NCBI GenBank assembly: GCA_001871325.1
Contig: MNVA01000046.1
Location: 1 to 50,060 of the forward strand
DNA from: Ignavibacteria bacterium CG1_02_37_35
Lineage (GTDB): Bacteria; Bacteroidota; Ignavibacteria; Ignavibacteriales; Ignavibacteriaceae
Direction of reading: 5' to 3'
DNA: 50,060 nucleotides
The position numbers and the translations under genes are program-made. Of the stretch, positions 27,601-35,367 are shown one piece after another. A model generated the notes under the pieces. The model was not told the DNA's origin. It did no database searches and saw only the letters and a list, made by a program, of their open reading frames with translations. Position 1 is the first letter of the stretch; every line of letters starts with the position of its first letter.

Positions 27601-27907
27601 AATAAGCGTTTTTCCAAATCCATATTTTGGATCTCACGCACTTGAAGAGAGTAAGTATAATAGATTTGTTCGTTTTATCGGCTTACCGAAACAAGCGACT
27701 ATTACTATCGTTTCGCTTTCAGGCGTATTGATCAAAAGATATCAGAAATCCGGAGACTCTCAATTCTTAGATTGGGATTTGAAAAACATGGATCAGTTGC
27801 CTATAGCAAGTGGAATGTACATCGCTTATGTTGAAATTCCAGGTGCCGGTACAAAAGTTCTCAAAATTGCCATTATTCAGGAAACACAATACTTGGATCG
27901 AATTTAA
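24692..27907 (+). CDS. Large secreted protein with FN3-like region and degenerate T9SS-type tail
   Basis: A 1071-residue exported protein of unknown function. I start at 24692 because a Shine-Dalgarno sequence (aaaggag) precedes this ATG and the product then opens with a signal peptide (MINKKYVHFLTFIILFTLIS...AMQAG). The longer frame from 24647 overlaps the receptor gene. An FN3-like stretch (EGYRIWQF..., YYFAVTAFGYSGESDP) is central. The C-terminus (ISVFPNPYFGSHALEE, then SGVLIKRYQKSG and ASGMYIAYVEIPG) resembles T9SS sorting domains but lacks the basic last strand, ending IIQETQYLDRI. It follows the SusC-like receptor and precedes a PorV-like barrel gene, a recurrent trio in these bacteria as I recall it. 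Confidence 0.75.
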   Translation: MINKKYVHFLTFIILFTLISFAMQAGEKSNDGKKQLNKTNTNDNNKYIAINQIFMWVSNNGMGSNDPRTDGSGFYWPGGENAKIPAIYEDGLIWGAKVGRETRVNGSVYRHGLQAGKILANGEADNPNLDKYRIYKIRKGWEGLPPGPIRDAYEKDYNEWPFEDGAPFDLDQNGNKIPHFIGDEVLWCVSNDLDNARSTFTYGTAPMGLEQQMTVFGFNRTGDLGDMVFKKYTIINKGTLTLRDMYLCYWSDTDLGNATDDYTGCDTILKLGYTYNGDNNDEGQYGEAPPAVGYVFFQGPMVESASTDSAKFLAQWRHGYKNLPMTGFSFYINTPGTKYRDPDQGTAAGSIQFYNYMTGKNYYGEQFIDPWTNLPTNIILYGDPNIPGSGWYEGTVGWPGGSSLPEDRRHLMSSGPFNMAPGDTQEVVVGIVIARGTSNLNSITELKKKTKTAQIAYDNDFNLTPAPDPPKVHAFAADKQITLFWEPNSESYDAIDKLILNKGKTDTTYNFEGYRIWQFSDIAGSNPKLIDIVDIKNKVTKITQSGEVNGVKVEFTVFDLPNAGLKRYFTTGTDKIKNTTLINGNPYYFAVTAFGYSGESDPKYLENPPVIIEVRPAAQPIDVTFDYANGEFIPAKQSVGSTDADVNLFVVNPLDLNGNSYKVTFDSDSIVIKNWDNSKDSLVTLVFNLINTSKTPADTLLKHSPELGKDSITNKLVTDGFSVVVRNTGLDSIIAAKSMKYRVKSVLETKGPGGKVLATPIDVFNGKTNSTKKWTIYPRSSLARLNWQALQKDEGMGYENYEIRFSDSSAYFLAGRQGGLSENSVMMRTDSLCQTEKLPFEVWSLGRYDNPADAKRLFLKVMDKNPGAQDSAKAIPDRKWTQLAGGEWEQVYAFESATLDYANLPAKEAVASKILDHKIGGISFSGDLPEAGTVIKISGYKPIIVGDEFSVTAPAANTHNIAAAKANIEKISVFPNPYFGSHALEESKYNRFVRFIGLPKQATITIVSLSGVLIKRYQKSGDSQFLDWDLKNMDQLPIASGMYIAYVEIPGAGTKVLKIAIIQETQYLDRI

Positions 27908-27913
27908 GGCAAG

Positions 27914-27936
27914 AGGGGAACCTTTTAGGTTCCCCT
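27914..27936 (+). terminator. Hairpin between secreted protein and PorV-like genes
   Basis: A perfect 10 bp stem, aggggaacct (27914-27923) and aggttcccct (27927-27936), with a 3-base loop. The T-run after it is interrupted (tcatcttgaatttt), so it may be an attenuating terminator or a processing/stability hairpin. Confidence 0.6.
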
Positions 27937-27969
27937 TCATCTTGAATTTTATATAGGAGAAAAATTAAA

Positions 27970-29007
27970 ATGAATAAAAAGATCACTTATTTTCTAACAG
28001 TACTGCTCTTAGGAACAGTTTTATTTTCGGAAGTTTTTGCCGGCGGCGCTAAAAGAAATGGTACTGCAGGTGCCCAGGAATTATTGATTCCTTCGAGCCC
28101 TTCAGGTCTTGCGTTGAATGGCGCTAATATTTCGAGTGTTACTGGGTTGGATGCGGTGTTTTATAATCCTGCCGGGTTTGGCGGAACCCAATCTAGTACA
28201 GAAACAATGTTCTCACATTTGAACTATATCGCGGATATTTCAATGTCGTTTGCCGCGGTTGGCGTCAGTTTCAGTGACCTCGGTTCACTTGCTTTTAGTT
28301 TGCGGACTTTAAACTTTGGTGATATTCCGGTTACCACGGTTGATAATCCATATGGAACCGGCTCAACCTTCTCGCCTTCTTTTGTAACGTTGGGTTTAAC
28401 TTATGCCAATTCACTAACGGATAGGATTCGTGTTGGGGTTAATCTGAAATTAGTTTCTGAAAAAATTATAAGAACCAGTGCGACCGGGTTTGCACTTGAT
28501 GCTGGAATTCAGTACCAAGGATTGGCTGGGTTGGACGGTCTAAATTTTGGAATTACCCTAAAAAATCTTGGTCCTCAAATGAAATATGATGGACCTGATT
28601 TAATTCGTGTAGCTTCAGAATCAGAGGCTAAAAGAGGCGATAATTTTTATTCGATTGATGCAGCGTCATTCGAATTACCCTCTCAGTTAGAACTTGGTTT
28701 GTCTTATGCTTACAGCCTTGGTGACCAATACAAACTGGGAGTTGCAACAGCATTTCAGAATAACAATTTTGCAAACGATGAATATAAATTCGGCGGTGAA
28801 TTTGTTTATGATGAAATGTTGTTTCTCCGTGGCGGCTATGCGTACATGGGTGAAGTTGCAGACAATGAATATCAACAATTTTTTGGTGTTACTGCCGGCA
28901 TTGGAGTTAAAGTAAATATTGGACTCGAGATGGTTGTTGATTACGCTTACCGTGCAGCAAAATTTTCTGAATCTAACCACCTCATCGGTGTTAAGTTTAA
29001 TTTTTAA
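27970..29007 (+). CDS. PorV/PorQ family outer-membrane protein
   Basis: A 345-residue outer-membrane beta-barrel of the UPF0164/PorV-PorQ group. A signal peptide (to about residue 24, EVFAGG) is followed by the typical opening GAQELLIPSSPSGLALNGA and AVFYNPAGFGG. Alternating barrel strands run to the end (SNHLIGVKFNF). In T9SS, PorV-type proteins shuttle or release cargo; paralogues outside the core system have unproven roles. It has a Shine-Dalgarno sequence (aggag) and sits directly after a secreted protein with a T9SS-like tail, so a link to that cargo is plausible. A terminator follows the gene. Confidence 0.85.
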   Translation: MNKKITYFLTVLLLGTVLFSEVFAGGAKRNGTAGAQELLIPSSPSGLALNGANISSVTGLDAVFYNPAGFGGTQSSTETMFSHLNYIADISMSFAAVGVSFSDLGSLAFSLRTLNFGDIPVTTVDNPYGTGSTFSPSFVTLGLTYANSLTDRIRVGVNLKLVSEKIIRTSATGFALDAGIQYQGLAGLDGLNFGITLKNLGPQMKYDGPDLIRVASESEAKRGDNFYSIDAASFELPSQLELGLSYAYSLGDQYKLGVATAFQNNNFANDEYKFGGEFVYDEMLFLRGGYAYMGEVADNEYQQFFGVTAGIGVKVNIGLEMVVDYAYRAAKFSESNHLIGVKFNF

Positions 29008-29021
29008 TTAGTTATTAATCC

Positions 29022-29051
29022 AAAAAGGCTGGTTACTTGCCAGCCTTTTTT
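29022..29051 (+). terminator. Intrinsic terminator after the PorV-like gene
   Basis: An 11 bp stem, aaaaaggctgg (29022-29032) and ccagccttttt (29040-29050), with a 7-base loop and a built-in T-run. The next gene starts only 15 bases later. Confidence 0.88.
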
Positions 29052-29065
29052 ATTCCTAAAATCTT

Positions 29066-30430
29066 ATGAAGAAACTTTTCTTTCTCTTAGTTTTTTTTCT
29101 GATTCCTCTTTTCCCTCAAAAAAAAATAAATCTTCAATTTGATTACGCTACTTTTAGATATGATGCAGTATCAAAATATCTTGAGATTTATTATTCCATT
29201 CAGCAGTCAACTTTAATTCCGCAGAAAAGTGATTCACTTTACACAGTTGAAGCCCTTATGAACTTAACTATAGTTGATAGCTCTTCGGGAAAAGTTGTTC
29301 AACAGAAGGACTGGAGAGTTAAAAACGTTGTAAGAGATTCAATTGAGCTGGCAAGTAATATAAATCTTATTGGGGTAGTTGGTTATTCATTAACTCCTGC
29401 AAAATATTTATTAACAATATCGGCTGTTGATATTCATAATCAAGAGAGCAAAGTTTCTTTAAAAGATAAAATGAATTTGCTCCCAATTTCAACCGAAATA
29501 TTTTCAATAAGTGATATCCAGCTTGCCTCGAGAATTATACAGGATAGTGAGAATCCAGGGTCTGTTTTTTATAAAAACACCATGGAAGTAATTCCTGCAC
29601 CGAACCTGCTTTTTGGAGAAAATCAACCTGTCGTTTATTATTATAACGAATTATATAATTTAGAAACTGCAAATGGAAATATTGGTTTGCATGCGTTCGT
29701 TTATAATGCAAGTGGGAATGTTGTCTTTTCTAAAAAGAAAACATTATCAAATAAAACAGAATCCAGGGTTGAGGTTAGTACGGTAAATATTTCAAAAATG
29801 CCTACAGGCGCGTACACACTCGTTTTAGTAGCTACGGATTCCACGGCAAGCCAAAAAGCTTTTTCTTCGAAGAAATTCTTTGTTTACAACCCGTCGGTAG
29901 CTGATACATCTTTTAAACCGATGGGAAATTCCGATTTTATGGCGAGCCAATTTGCAATTTTATCCGTTGAAGAATGTGATCACTTTTTTGCAAAATCAAA
30001 ATATCTCGCCAACAGGAACGAACTGGAACAATTTAAAAATGTTAGCTCAGTTGAGGGGAAAAGAGAATTTCTTTACAAGTTTTGGAAAGGACGAGATGAG
30101 ATCCCTGAAACTCCGGAAAATGAAACTTTTATGAATTATTTTTCCAGAGTTGAGCAGGCAAACCAGAAATTTTCAGCAATGAAAAAAGAGGGATGGAAAA
30201 CTGACCGGGGACGCGTTTTTTTGTTGTATGGTGAACCGAGCGAAATTGAACGATACCCAAATCAACTTGATTCGAAGCCTTACGAGATATGGCAATATCA
30301 TAATTTAGAAGGGGGAGTAATTTTTGTTTTTGCGGATTTAACAGGTTTTTCAGATTATCAACTCATAAACTCCACAATGCGGGGAGAATTACGTGATGAT
30401 TCGTGGCAGAGAAGAATCCTAACTAATTAG
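29066..30430 (+). CDS. GWxTD domain-containing exported protein
   Basis: A 454-residue protein with a signal peptide (MKKLFFLLVFFLIPLFPQ). The defining GWxTD motif is at 376-380 (GWKTD), followed by RGRVFLLYGEPSEIE and YEIWQYHN. The N-terminal half is beta-rich. GWxTD proteins are widespread in Bacteroidetes-group and related bacteria; their biochemical role is not established. There is no clear Shine-Dalgarno sequence, and the start lies just beyond a terminator, so its promoter must be unusually placed or the gene must depend on read-through. It is the first of a long co-directional run. Confidence 0.85.
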   Translation: MKKLFFLLVFFLIPLFPQKKINLQFDYATFRYDAVSKYLEIYYSIQQSTLIPQKSDSLYTVEALMNLTIVDSSSGKVVQQKDWRVKNVVRDSIELASNINLIGVVGYSLTPAKYLLTISAVDIHNQESKVSLKDKMNLLPISTEIFSISDIQLASRIIQDSENPGSVFYKNTMEVIPAPNLLFGENQPVVYYYNELYNLETANGNIGLHAFVYNASGNVVFSKKKTLSNKTESRVEVSTVNISKMPTGAYTLVLVATDSTASQKAFSSKKFFVYNPSVADTSFKPMGNSDFMASQFAILSVEECDHFFAKSKYLANRNELEQFKNVSSVEGKREFLYKFWKGRDEIPETPENETFMNYFSRVEQANQKFSAMKKEGWKTDRGRVFLLYGEPSEIERYPNQLDSKPYEIWQYHNLEGGVIFVFADLTGFSDYQLINSTMRGELRDDSWQRRILTN

Positions 30431-30507
30431 CTTAGCAAGGAATTATTATCGGAATCCACATTTGTAAAAAAAATAATTTCATTTTTTAAAAACTACTAAG
30501 ATTTAGT

Positions 30508-31377
30508 TTGAAAAATAAGTTTGAATATATCCTTTTCTCTTCTTTCAGTAAGTTTTTTTGTCTGCTCGGAATCCGGCTTTCGAGGAAGTTTGCGCTTTTT
30601 TTAGCGCTACTTTTTTTTTATCTAATTCCGATACGGAAAAGAGTAGTCAAAAAGAACTTAGAGCTGGCTTTCCCCGGTTTCAACCAATCAAAAATTAAAC
30701 ATACAGCTTTTGCTTGTTATAAAAGCCTGGCGCTAACTTTAATTGAAATATTATGTCTTCCGATTATAACTGTAAAGGATATTGAAAAATATTTTAACTG
30801 GGAAAACTTTTCTTTACTCGAGCAGAAATATTCCGAACAAAAAGGAGTGATCTTACTTATTTCACATTTAGGTAATTGGGAATACGCTACACTCGCCATC
30901 TCGCAAAAAATGGGCTTCCCGTTTGGCGTTATTATGAAAGAGCAAAGAAATACTTTAGTTAGCCTCTGGATGGTTAAACAGCGGTCTAAATGGGGGAACA
31001 GAATGATAACCCCCGGTATTTCAGTGAGAAATTTTTACAAGGAATTGTTAGAAAAGAATATTGTCCTTCTTGCCGCCGATCAAAGAGCCCCGAAAGAAAG
31101 TCAGCGCGTTTTATTTTTCGGAAGATTATCAACGTGTTTCAGCGGACCGGCTTCATTAGCTGTGAAAACCGGCGCACCGATAATTTTCGCTTTGATGAAA
31201 AGGGAAAAGGACTTGTCCTATACTATGAGATTTGAAGAAGTTTCAATGGATCATTTACCTGAAAACGAGGAAGAAAAACTTTTAGAGATCAGCCAGCGCC
31301 ACACCTCAATTTTAGAAGAAGCAATTAAGACCTCCCCTGAACAGTGGTTATGGATGCACGACAGATGGAAATTTTGA
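30508..31377 (+). CDS. Lysophospholipid/lipid A acyltransferase (LpxL/HtrB family)
   Basis: A 289-residue membrane-associated acyltransferase of the LpxL/LpxM family, which adds secondary acyl chains to lipid A at the inner membrane. The HX4(D/E) active-site motif is HLGNWE at 120-125. A hydrophobic N-terminal anchor (FALFLALLFFYLI) is present. The family segments VLLAADQRAP and FFGRLSTCFSGPASLAVKTGAPI follow. The start is a TTG (30508), since no ATG occurs in frame before the conserved region. Its 3' end overlaps the glycosyltransferase gene, so the two are coupled envelope-building genes. The exact acceptor is not known. Confidence 0.88.
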   Translation: MKNKFEYILFSSFSKFFCLLGIRLSRKFALFLALLFFYLIPIRKRVVKKNLELAFPGFNQSKIKHTAFACYKSLALTLIEILCLPIITVKDIEKYFNWENFSLLEQKYSEQKGVILLISHLGNWEYATLAISQKMGFPFGVIMKEQRNTLVSLWMVKQRSKWGNRMITPGISVRNFYKELLEKNIVLLAADQRAPKESQRVLFFGRLSTCFSGPASLAVKTGAPIIFALMKREKDLSYTMRFEEVSMDHLPENEEEKLLEISQRHTSILEEAIKTSPEQWLWMHDRWKF

Positions 31378-32399
31378 ATCAAAAAAAAATTGTAGTGATT
31401 CAAACTGCTTTTCTTGGTGATGCAGTTTTAACATTACCGATGCTCGAGATACTAGCTAAAAATAATCCTAACGCTATTATTGATGTAGTCGCTATTCCCA
31501 CAAATTCTGAAATCTTTCTTGCCTCACCATTTGTTCATGAGGTAATTATTTATGACAAGAGGAACGTCCATAAAGGAATCAGAGCGCTTTTTGTTTTTGC
31601 AAAAGAATTACGAAACAAAAATTATGATGTTGTAATTGCCCCTCATCGTTCGCTGCGTTCGTCACTGCTTGTTCTGTTTTCGGGAATCGAAGAGTCAATT
31701 GGATATACTAATGCTTCACTGTCAATTGTTTATAAGCATTGCGTTGAGTATCAATATGATCTACACGAAGCGGCAAGAAACATTTCGCTGGTTTCTGATC
31801 ACGCAAAAGAAGGGTATTCAAAATTTCTGCCAAAAGTTAATTTTGATGATGCGGCAAAAAAGAAAATTGATGATTTTCTTTTTACGGTTGATCAATCTAA
31901 AAAACTGGTGGCAATATCACCGGGGAGTATTTGGTTCACGAAAAGATACCCCAAAGAACATTTTATTTCGATCTGCCGTGCATTGCTACAAAAAAATTAT
32001 TTAATTTTGGTTATCGGTTCCGGAACAGAATTTAATTTGAATGAAGAAATCCGGCTGACTCTAAATGCGGGTTGCATCAACACGGCCGGGAAGTTTTCTG
32101 TTTTAGAAACAATTTATCTTTTATCTAAATGCGTTCTGTTGGTAACGAACGACAGCGGTCCAACCCACTTTGGGATGGCAGCCGATATTCCTGTAGTAAC
32201 AATATATTGTTCAACAATTCCGGATTTTGGATTTTCACCGTATAACGGGAAAAGCAGCACAGTTAGTCTGAACGATTTGCAGTGTAAACCTTGTGGAATC
32301 CACGGTTATGAGGCTTGTCCGCTTTCTCATTTTAACTGTGGACAAAAACTGCTCCCCGTGATGGTTTTGCAAGAAATAGAACACTTATTAGATTTATAA
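31365..32399 (+). CDS. Glycosyltransferase family 9, heptosyltransferase-like
   Basis: A 344-residue GT-B glycosyltransferase of the ADP-heptose:LPS heptosyltransferase family. The N-terminus KIVVIQTAFLGDAVLTLPML carries the family glycine/aspartate motif. The C-terminal nucleotide-sugar domain has LVTNDSGPTHFGMAADIPVV. SPGSIWFTKRYPKEHF marks the start of the second domain. I choose the ATG at 31365 (MEILNQKK); ATG 31350 and GTG 31344 are alternatives inside the preceding gene. It overlaps lpxL-like by 13 bases. Its likely role is building the LPS or lipooligosaccharide core. A cysteine-rich tail (CKPCGIHGYEACPLSHFNC) resembles that of other GT9 proteins. Confidence 0.88.
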   Translation: MEILNQKKIVVIQTAFLGDAVLTLPMLEILAKNNPNAIIDVVAIPTNSEIFLASPFVHEVIIYDKRNVHKGIRALFVFAKELRNKNYDVVIAPHRSLRSSLLVLFSGIEESIGYTNASLSIVYKHCVEYQYDLHEAARNISLVSDHAKEGYSKFLPKVNFDDAAKKKIDDFLFTVDQSKKLVAISPGSIWFTKRYPKEHFISICRALLQKNYLILVIGSGTEFNLNEEIRLTLNAGCINTAGKFSVLETIYLLSKCVLLVTNDSGPTHFGMAADIPVVTIYCSTIPDFGFSPYNGKSSTVSLNDLQCKPCGIHGYEACPLSHFNCGQKLLPVMVLQEIEHLLDL

Positions 32400-32418
32400 T
32401 TTTATTTATGAAAAGATT

Positions 32419-33219
32419 ATGCAAAAGTTGAGATCATTCCTGGCAAAATATGGATTCTCCGTTATAGTTTTTCCCAATTCAAATCAATCGCTAATAAAGA
32501 ATGTGACGGTTAAAGGGAGAGTATTCTTTATTGCAGTACTTCTTTATTCGACATTGATATTTTTGCTTGTATCACTCTTTTACACTTTTACACCCGCAAA
32601 ATATCTTTTACTTCAAGAAAGTGATATTTTAAAAGTTAAAGGATTTGGTGAGTTCCAATCTTTGAATGATAAAATTAACATCCTTGTAATCGAAGTTGAA
32701 AAACTTAAAAAGACAAACCAGAACCTAAAAAATGCCATTTACCTCGGCGACTCAACGTTGATTAAGAAACTTCCAACAGAAAAAAAAGAAGTAGATGGAA
32801 GTATATGGAAAGTATTTCAAGAGTTGTTTTTTTCGCAGAGTGAACCGTCAATAATTTTCCGAAAACCGATTAATGGCTTTATTAGTCGTGGTTTTTCTGC
32901 TGACAAAGGACATTTTGGTACGGATTTTTCGGTGAAGATCGGCACACCAATTTATAGCGCTGCAAACGGCTATGTGATTTTTTCGGATTATACTATCAAT
33001 GATGGGTATATGCTGATCATTGCGCATGCAGATGAGTATCTTACGGTTTATAAACATTGTGACCAGTTAATAAAATCTACCCGCGAGTTTGTTACACAGG
33101 GTGAATTGATTGCACTTTCCGGGAATACGGGTAAACTTACAACCGGTCCGCACCTGCATTTTGAGATTTGGAAAAATGGTTTTGTTGTCAATCCGGAAAA
33201 ATATTTCGCTAATTATTAG
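32419..33219 (+). CDS. M23 family metallopeptidase (LytM-type)
   Basis: A 266-residue inner-membrane-anchored peptidoglycan endopeptidase candidate. One transmembrane segment lies at about 32-55 (GRVFFIAVLLYSTLIFLLVS), then a short coiled region (LNDKINILVIEVEKLKKTN) and the LytM domain. Zinc ligands are H165 and D169 (HFGTD) and H247 in HLHFE, with H245 as catalytic base; all are intact, so it should be active. The bactofilin gene follows 8 bases later, a pairing known elsewhere to link cell-wall cutting with a cytoskeletal scaffold. It belongs to the long envelope-atp run. Confidence 0.9.
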   Translation: MQKLRSFLAKYGFSVIVFPNSNQSLIKNVTVKGRVFFIAVLLYSTLIFLLVSLFYTFTPAKYLLLQESDILKVKGFGEFQSLNDKINILVIEVEKLKKTNQNLKNAIYLGDSTLIKKLPTEKKEVDGSIWKVFQELFFSQSEPSIIFRKPINGFISRGFSADKGHFGTDFSVKIGTPIYSAANGYVIFSDYTINDGYMLIIAHADEYLTVYKHCDQLIKSTREFVTQGELIALSGNTGKLTTGPHLHFEIWKNGFVVNPEKYFANY

Positions 33220-33227
33220 GAGAAAAA

Positions 33228-33587
33228 ATGAAGTTCGTTTCAAGTGATACCGGTTTAGAAAATCTCAGCATAATAAATAAAAGTGCTGTAGTTAATGGAA
33301 ATTTTTCAACTGAAGGAAGTTTAAGAGTTGACGGAATTATAAAGGGGAATGTAACCATCGGAGGAAATATTGTTCTTGGTAATAATGCTGAAATTCATGG
33401 CGAAGTAAAAGCAACCAATCTTACTCTTGGCGGTAAAATATTTGGTTCTGTGCATACATCCGGGAAAGTAATACTTGAAAAAAATTCATTATTACAGGGT
33501 GATTTATTTGCAAATATTTTGGTTGTTGAAGAAGGCGCCCGTTTTGAAGGAAAAAGTTCGATGGAGAATAATGAAAAAAACATCTAA
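33228..33587 (+). CDS. Bactofilin, polymer-forming cytoskeletal protein
   Basis: A 119-residue bactofilin. The central right-handed beta-helix is visible as short hydrophobic repeats: GSLRVDGIIKGNVTIGGNIV, then NAEIHGEVKATNLTLGGKIF and GSVHTSGKVILEKN. Bactofilins form non-polar filaments on the membrane and position cell-wall enzymes. It has a strong Shine-Dalgarno sequence (aggag). It lies between an M23 peptidase and the ATP synthase genes, and its end overlaps atpZ-like by 17 bases. No transmembrane segment is present. Confidence 0.93.
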   Translation: MKFVSSDTGLENLSIINKSAVVNGNFSTEGSLRVDGIIKGNVTIGGNIVLGNNAEIHGEVKATNLTLGGKIFGSVHTSGKVILEKNSLLQGDLFANILVVEEGARFEGKSSMENNEKNI

Positions 33588-33828
33588 CACAGATGATAAT
33601 AGCGTGAACAAATCATTTAAAGATGCTGGACCTTATTTAGGACTCGGTGTTCAATTTGCCGCAACAATTGTAATATTGATTTTAGCTGGTTCCTGGCTTG
33701 ATGGCAAATTTAACGCTTCTCCATGGTTTACGGTTGTCTTAGGACTTTTCGGGGGTTTTGCCGGAACATATAATCTTATCAGGACGGTTATTCAAATAGG
33801 CAAAAAACAGGATGCTGAAAAGAAATAA
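33571..33828 (+). CDS. atpZ: AtpZ/AtpI family F0 assembly protein
   Basis: An 85-residue small membrane protein with two transmembrane helices (YLGLGVQFAATIVILILAGS and FTVVLGLFGGFAGTYNLI). The GSWLDGKF motif between the helices is typical of AtpZ/AtpI-type proteins, which aid c-ring assembly or ion uptake. I start at 33571 because the longer frame from 33475 only reads through bactofilin out of frame. It overlaps bactofilin at the front and the next gene at the back by 17 bases each, so it is translationally coupled at the head of the atp cluster. Confidence 0.85.
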   Translation: MKKTSNTDDNSVNKSFKDAGPYLGLGVQFAATIVILILAGSWLDGKFNASPWFTVVLGLFGGFAGTYNLIRTVIQIGKKQDAEKK

Positions 33829-34210
33829 ATTGTTTTTTCTTACGTTATTGATAGATGTTCTTCTTCTTCTTCTTCTTTATGCGGCTTTTTTACAAAATTT
33901 AATAAAATATGATTTTTTTCTTTCAATTTTCTTTGCACAAATAGTTGTTCTTCCTAATTTTGCAATTGGATTCTCAGTCATTATCTGGTCGTTGCAAAAA
34001 AATGAACAAGTTTTCCTCTTAACTGTTTTAGGAGGAATGCTTTTTCGGATGACATATATTTTAGGAATGGTTTTTCTGCTTCTTCATTTCTTGAAGATTA
34101 ACCAAAAATATTTTATATTTGGCATCTTTTTATTTTATTTTTACTTTCTCACTGCTGAAATATTCATTTTGGTGAAACAAAAGATTCTTAATACTGATAC
34201 AAAAATATGA
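33812..34210 (+). CDS. AtpI-like small membrane protein of the ATP synthase cluster
   Basis: A 132-residue hydrophobic protein with about four transmembrane helices (LFFLTLLIDVLLLLLLYAAF, IVVLPNFAIGFSVIIWSL, VLGGMLFRMTYILGMVFLLL, FGIFLFYFYFLTAEIFIL). Sequence similarity to named families is weak by eye. Position between atpZ and atpB, plus size and topology, suggests an ATP synthase I-type subunit that helps rotor assembly. It overlaps atpZ by 17 bases and atpB by four (ATGA). It could also be an unrelated small membrane protein. Confidence 0.6.
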   Translation: MLKRNKLFFLTLLIDVLLLLLLYAAFLQNLIKYDFFLSIFFAQIVVLPNFAIGFSVIIWSLQKNEQVFLLTVLGGMLFRMTYILGMVFLLLHFLKINQKYFIFGIFLFYFYFLTAEIFILVKQKILNTDTKI

Positions 34211-35055
34211 GTGAACAGCAAACAGCAACAATTGTTGATACTTTGAAGCAAGATACAACCGCCCACGCAGGTTCGGGAAGCGATTGGATTATGCATCATA
34301 TTATGGATAGCGATAAATTGGATTTTGCTCCGTTCGGCTCTATTCCACTTCCACAAATTCATCTGTTTGGACTTGATTTATCCATAACCAAGCATGTATT
34401 TTTTTTGTGGGTTGCTGCTGCGCTTCTGATTTTCTTAATGTTAAGAGTATCAAATGCTTATAAAAAATCACCTGTTCCCAGGGGTGTCGGTACCCTCTTT
34501 GAAATCTTAATTGAATTTGTACGTGATGAAATTGCAAAACCGACGATCGGTAAGGGATACGAAAAATTTTTGCCATATCTGTTATCAACATTTTTTTTCA
34601 TCCTATTAAGTAATTTTCTGGGACTCTTGCCATATTCGGCAACAGTGACAAGTAATATTACGGTGACTTCGGTATTAGCAATATTTTCTTTTTTTGTAAT
34701 TCAGTTAGCCGGAATCAACAAAAATGGTCTCTTCGGATATTTTAAAGGATTGATTCCTCCCGGTGTTCCGGTATTATTGCTACCGATAATGTTAGTGGTG
34801 GAATTACTCGGCTTATTCACAAAACCTTTTGCCCTGGCTGTTCGTCTCTTTGCAAATATGACTGCCGGGCATATTGTAATTTATGCATTGATCAGTTTGA
34901 TTTTTGTTATGCATTCTTATTTTATTGCGCCGGTTTCCATAGGGATGGCGCTTTTTATTTACTTGCTTGAAATCTTAGTAGCATTGCTTCAAGCGTATAT
35001 TTTTGTCATGCTTTCCTCATTGTTTATCGGCATGGCATATCATCAAGATCATTAA
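34207..35055 (+). CDS. atpB: ATP synthase F0 subunit a
   Basis: A 282-residue membrane stator channel subunit of F1F0-ATP synthase. The essential arginine is R213 in FALAVRLFANMTAGHI. The C-terminal helix ALLQAYIFVMLSSLFIGMAY is the usual signature. A longer N-terminal soluble segment with several histidines (TTAHAGSGSDWIMHHIMDS) precedes the first helix. It has an ATGA overlap with the upstream gene. atpE follows after 27 bases. Confidence 0.96.
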   Translation: MSEQQTATIVDTLKQDTTAHAGSGSDWIMHHIMDSDKLDFAPFGSIPLPQIHLFGLDLSITKHVFFLWVAAALLIFLMLRVSNAYKKSPVPRGVGTLFEILIEFVRDEIAKPTIGKGYEKFLPYLLSTFFFILLSNFLGLLPYSATVTSNITVTSVLAIFSFFVIQLAGINKNGLFGYFKGLIPPGVPVLLLPIMLVVELLGLFTKPFALAVRLFANMTAGHIVIYALISLIFVMHSYFIAPVSIGMALFIYLLEILVALLQAYIFVMLSSLFIGMAYHQDH

Positions 35056-35082
35056 TAATTTATTCAATTAAGGAGAAACACA

Positions 35083-35307
35083 ATGACAGGTAGTATTGCA
35101 CTTTTAGCCGCTGGTATTGGCGCAGGAATGACAATTATCGGTGGAGCGCTTGGAATCGGAAAATTAGCAGCATCAGCAATGGACGCTAGCGGAAGACAAC
35201 CCGAAGCAGCCGGAAACATCCGAACATCAATGATTATTGCTGCGGCACTCATCGAAGGTATTTCTTTATTTGCTCTCGTTATTTGCTTTATTCTTGCAGG
35301 TAAATAA
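35083..35307 (+). CDS. atpE: ATP synthase F0 subunit c
   Basis: A 74-residue two-helix rotor ring subunit. Helix 1 is glycine-rich (GIGAGMTIIGGALGIG). The polar loop has RQPE at 38-41. The ion-binding carboxylate is E58 in helix 2 (AALIEGISLFALVICFIL). The Na+ signature residues (Q in helix 1, ES/T in helix 2) are not seen, so proton coupling is likely. A strong Shine-Dalgarno sequence (aaggag) fits the high expression needed for a multi-copy subunit. Confidence 0.96.
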   Translation: MTGSIALLAAGIGAGMTIIGGALGIGKLAASAMDASGRQPEAAGNIRTSMIIAAALIEGISLFALVICFILAGK

Positions 35308-35367
35308 TAACCGGTTCCGCAAAGATTTCGGGATCGTTTCTTTAAGTATAAAGTTAAAGGTATTAGT

